Origin: an uncultured Erysipelotrichaceae bacterium
GTDB taxonomy: Bacteria > Bacillota_I > Bacilli_A > RF39 > UBA660
Direction of reading: 5' to 3'
DNA: 6,548 nt
Assembly: GCA_902783435.1 (NCBI GenBank)
Contig: CACZQV010000071.1
Span: 1 to 6,548 of the forward strand
Positions 6,451 through 6,548 of the stretch are shown here, in pieces (position 1 is the first letter of the stretch; each line of letters opens with the position of its first letter). The notes beneath the pieces were generated by a model that saw only the letters and a list, made by a program, of their open reading frames with translations, did not search any database and was not told the DNA's origin. The position numbers and the translations under genes are program-made.

Positions 6451-6525
6451 TGGCTGCCCCAGTTAGATTCGAACTAACGCGTGATGGAGTCAGAGTCCAC
6501 TGCCTTACCGCTTGGCTATGGGGCA
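6451..6525 (-). tRNA. tRNA-Gln, anticodon CUG
   Basis: A complete 75-nt cloverleaf with encoded CCA (6453-6451). The acceptor TGCCCCA pairs with TGGGGCA, including the U1-A72 pair usual in bacterial tRNA-Gln. The D stem is GCC/GGC. The anticodon stem GTGGA/TCCAT (with one G-U pair) closes loop CTCTGAC (6495-6489), anticodon CTG at 6493-6491. The variable loop is CACGC, and the T arm is GTTAG-TTCGAAT-CTAAC. It decodes CAG. A run of seven T follows the CCA directly (6450-6444) and may help termination. A possible -10 TAAAAT lies upstream at 6542-6537, with any -35 outside the window; the tRNA may also be part of a larger tRNA cluster. Confidence 0.97.
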
Positions 6526-6548
6526 ATACCATTTTTATTTTACAATAA

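Noticed and set aside
1..6548. Mycoplasma-type code (UGA as Trp)
   Set aside because: Trp codons I read are TGG, and all proteins are full length without reading through TGA.

Overview
The window is a strongly AT-rich, densely packed stretch in which every supported gene lies on the minus strand. It looks like a low-GC Gram-positive bacterium (Firmicutes, perhaps an uncultured gut Bacilli or Clostridia lineage). The reasons are Lys/Asn/Ile-rich proteins, strong AGGAGG-type ribosome sites, a CCA-encoding tRNA gene, a GluRS of the clostridial 'LFP..YP.R.LPEGA' subtype, and membrane proteins with N-terminal zinc ribbons. Tryptophan is read from TGG and no gene needs UGA as sense, so the standard bacterial code fits. 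The taxonomic placement is inference.

In the direction of transcription (high to low coordinates) the layout is: (1) tRNA-Gln with anticodon CUG (6451-6525). (2) An extended -10 promoter (6415-6441) driving a two-gene operon. Its first gene (4197-6386) encodes a membrane-anchored clostripain-like (family C11) cysteine peptidase with a cytoplasmic zinc ribbon. Its second gene (2516-4186) encodes a membrane-anchored BspA-like/DUF285 repeat protein. The stop codon of the first gene is embedded in the Shine-Dalgarno of the second. (3) A separate promoter (2476-2503) and a gene (1299-2447) for another zinc-ribbon single-pass membrane protein, with a proline-rich tether built from 48-bp tandem repeats; it ends in an intrinsic terminator whose loop contains the stop codon. 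(4) The 5' 413 codons of gltX (1-1239), cut by the window edge.

The three middle genes share one plan: a cytoplasmic or very short N-terminus, one membrane segment, and an extracytoplasmic C-terminal domain. Two of them carry the same C-X2-C-X10-C-X2-C zinc ribbon at residues 3-20. Together they look like a cell-envelope module of a surface peptidase, a surface repeat protein and a zinc-ribbon membrane protein. No partner or substrate can be read from the sequence.

The main points for a second look are the replacement by Arg of the usual Asp two residues before the peptidase's catalytic Cys, the translationally coupled peptidase/DUF285 pair, a CUG-anticodon tRNA-Gln beside genes that by my reading use only CAA for glutamine (40 of 40 codons), and the cytoplasmic 48-bp repeat tether. 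No intergenic stretch exceeds 70 bases, and no mobile element, CRISPR array or plus-strand gene is supported.
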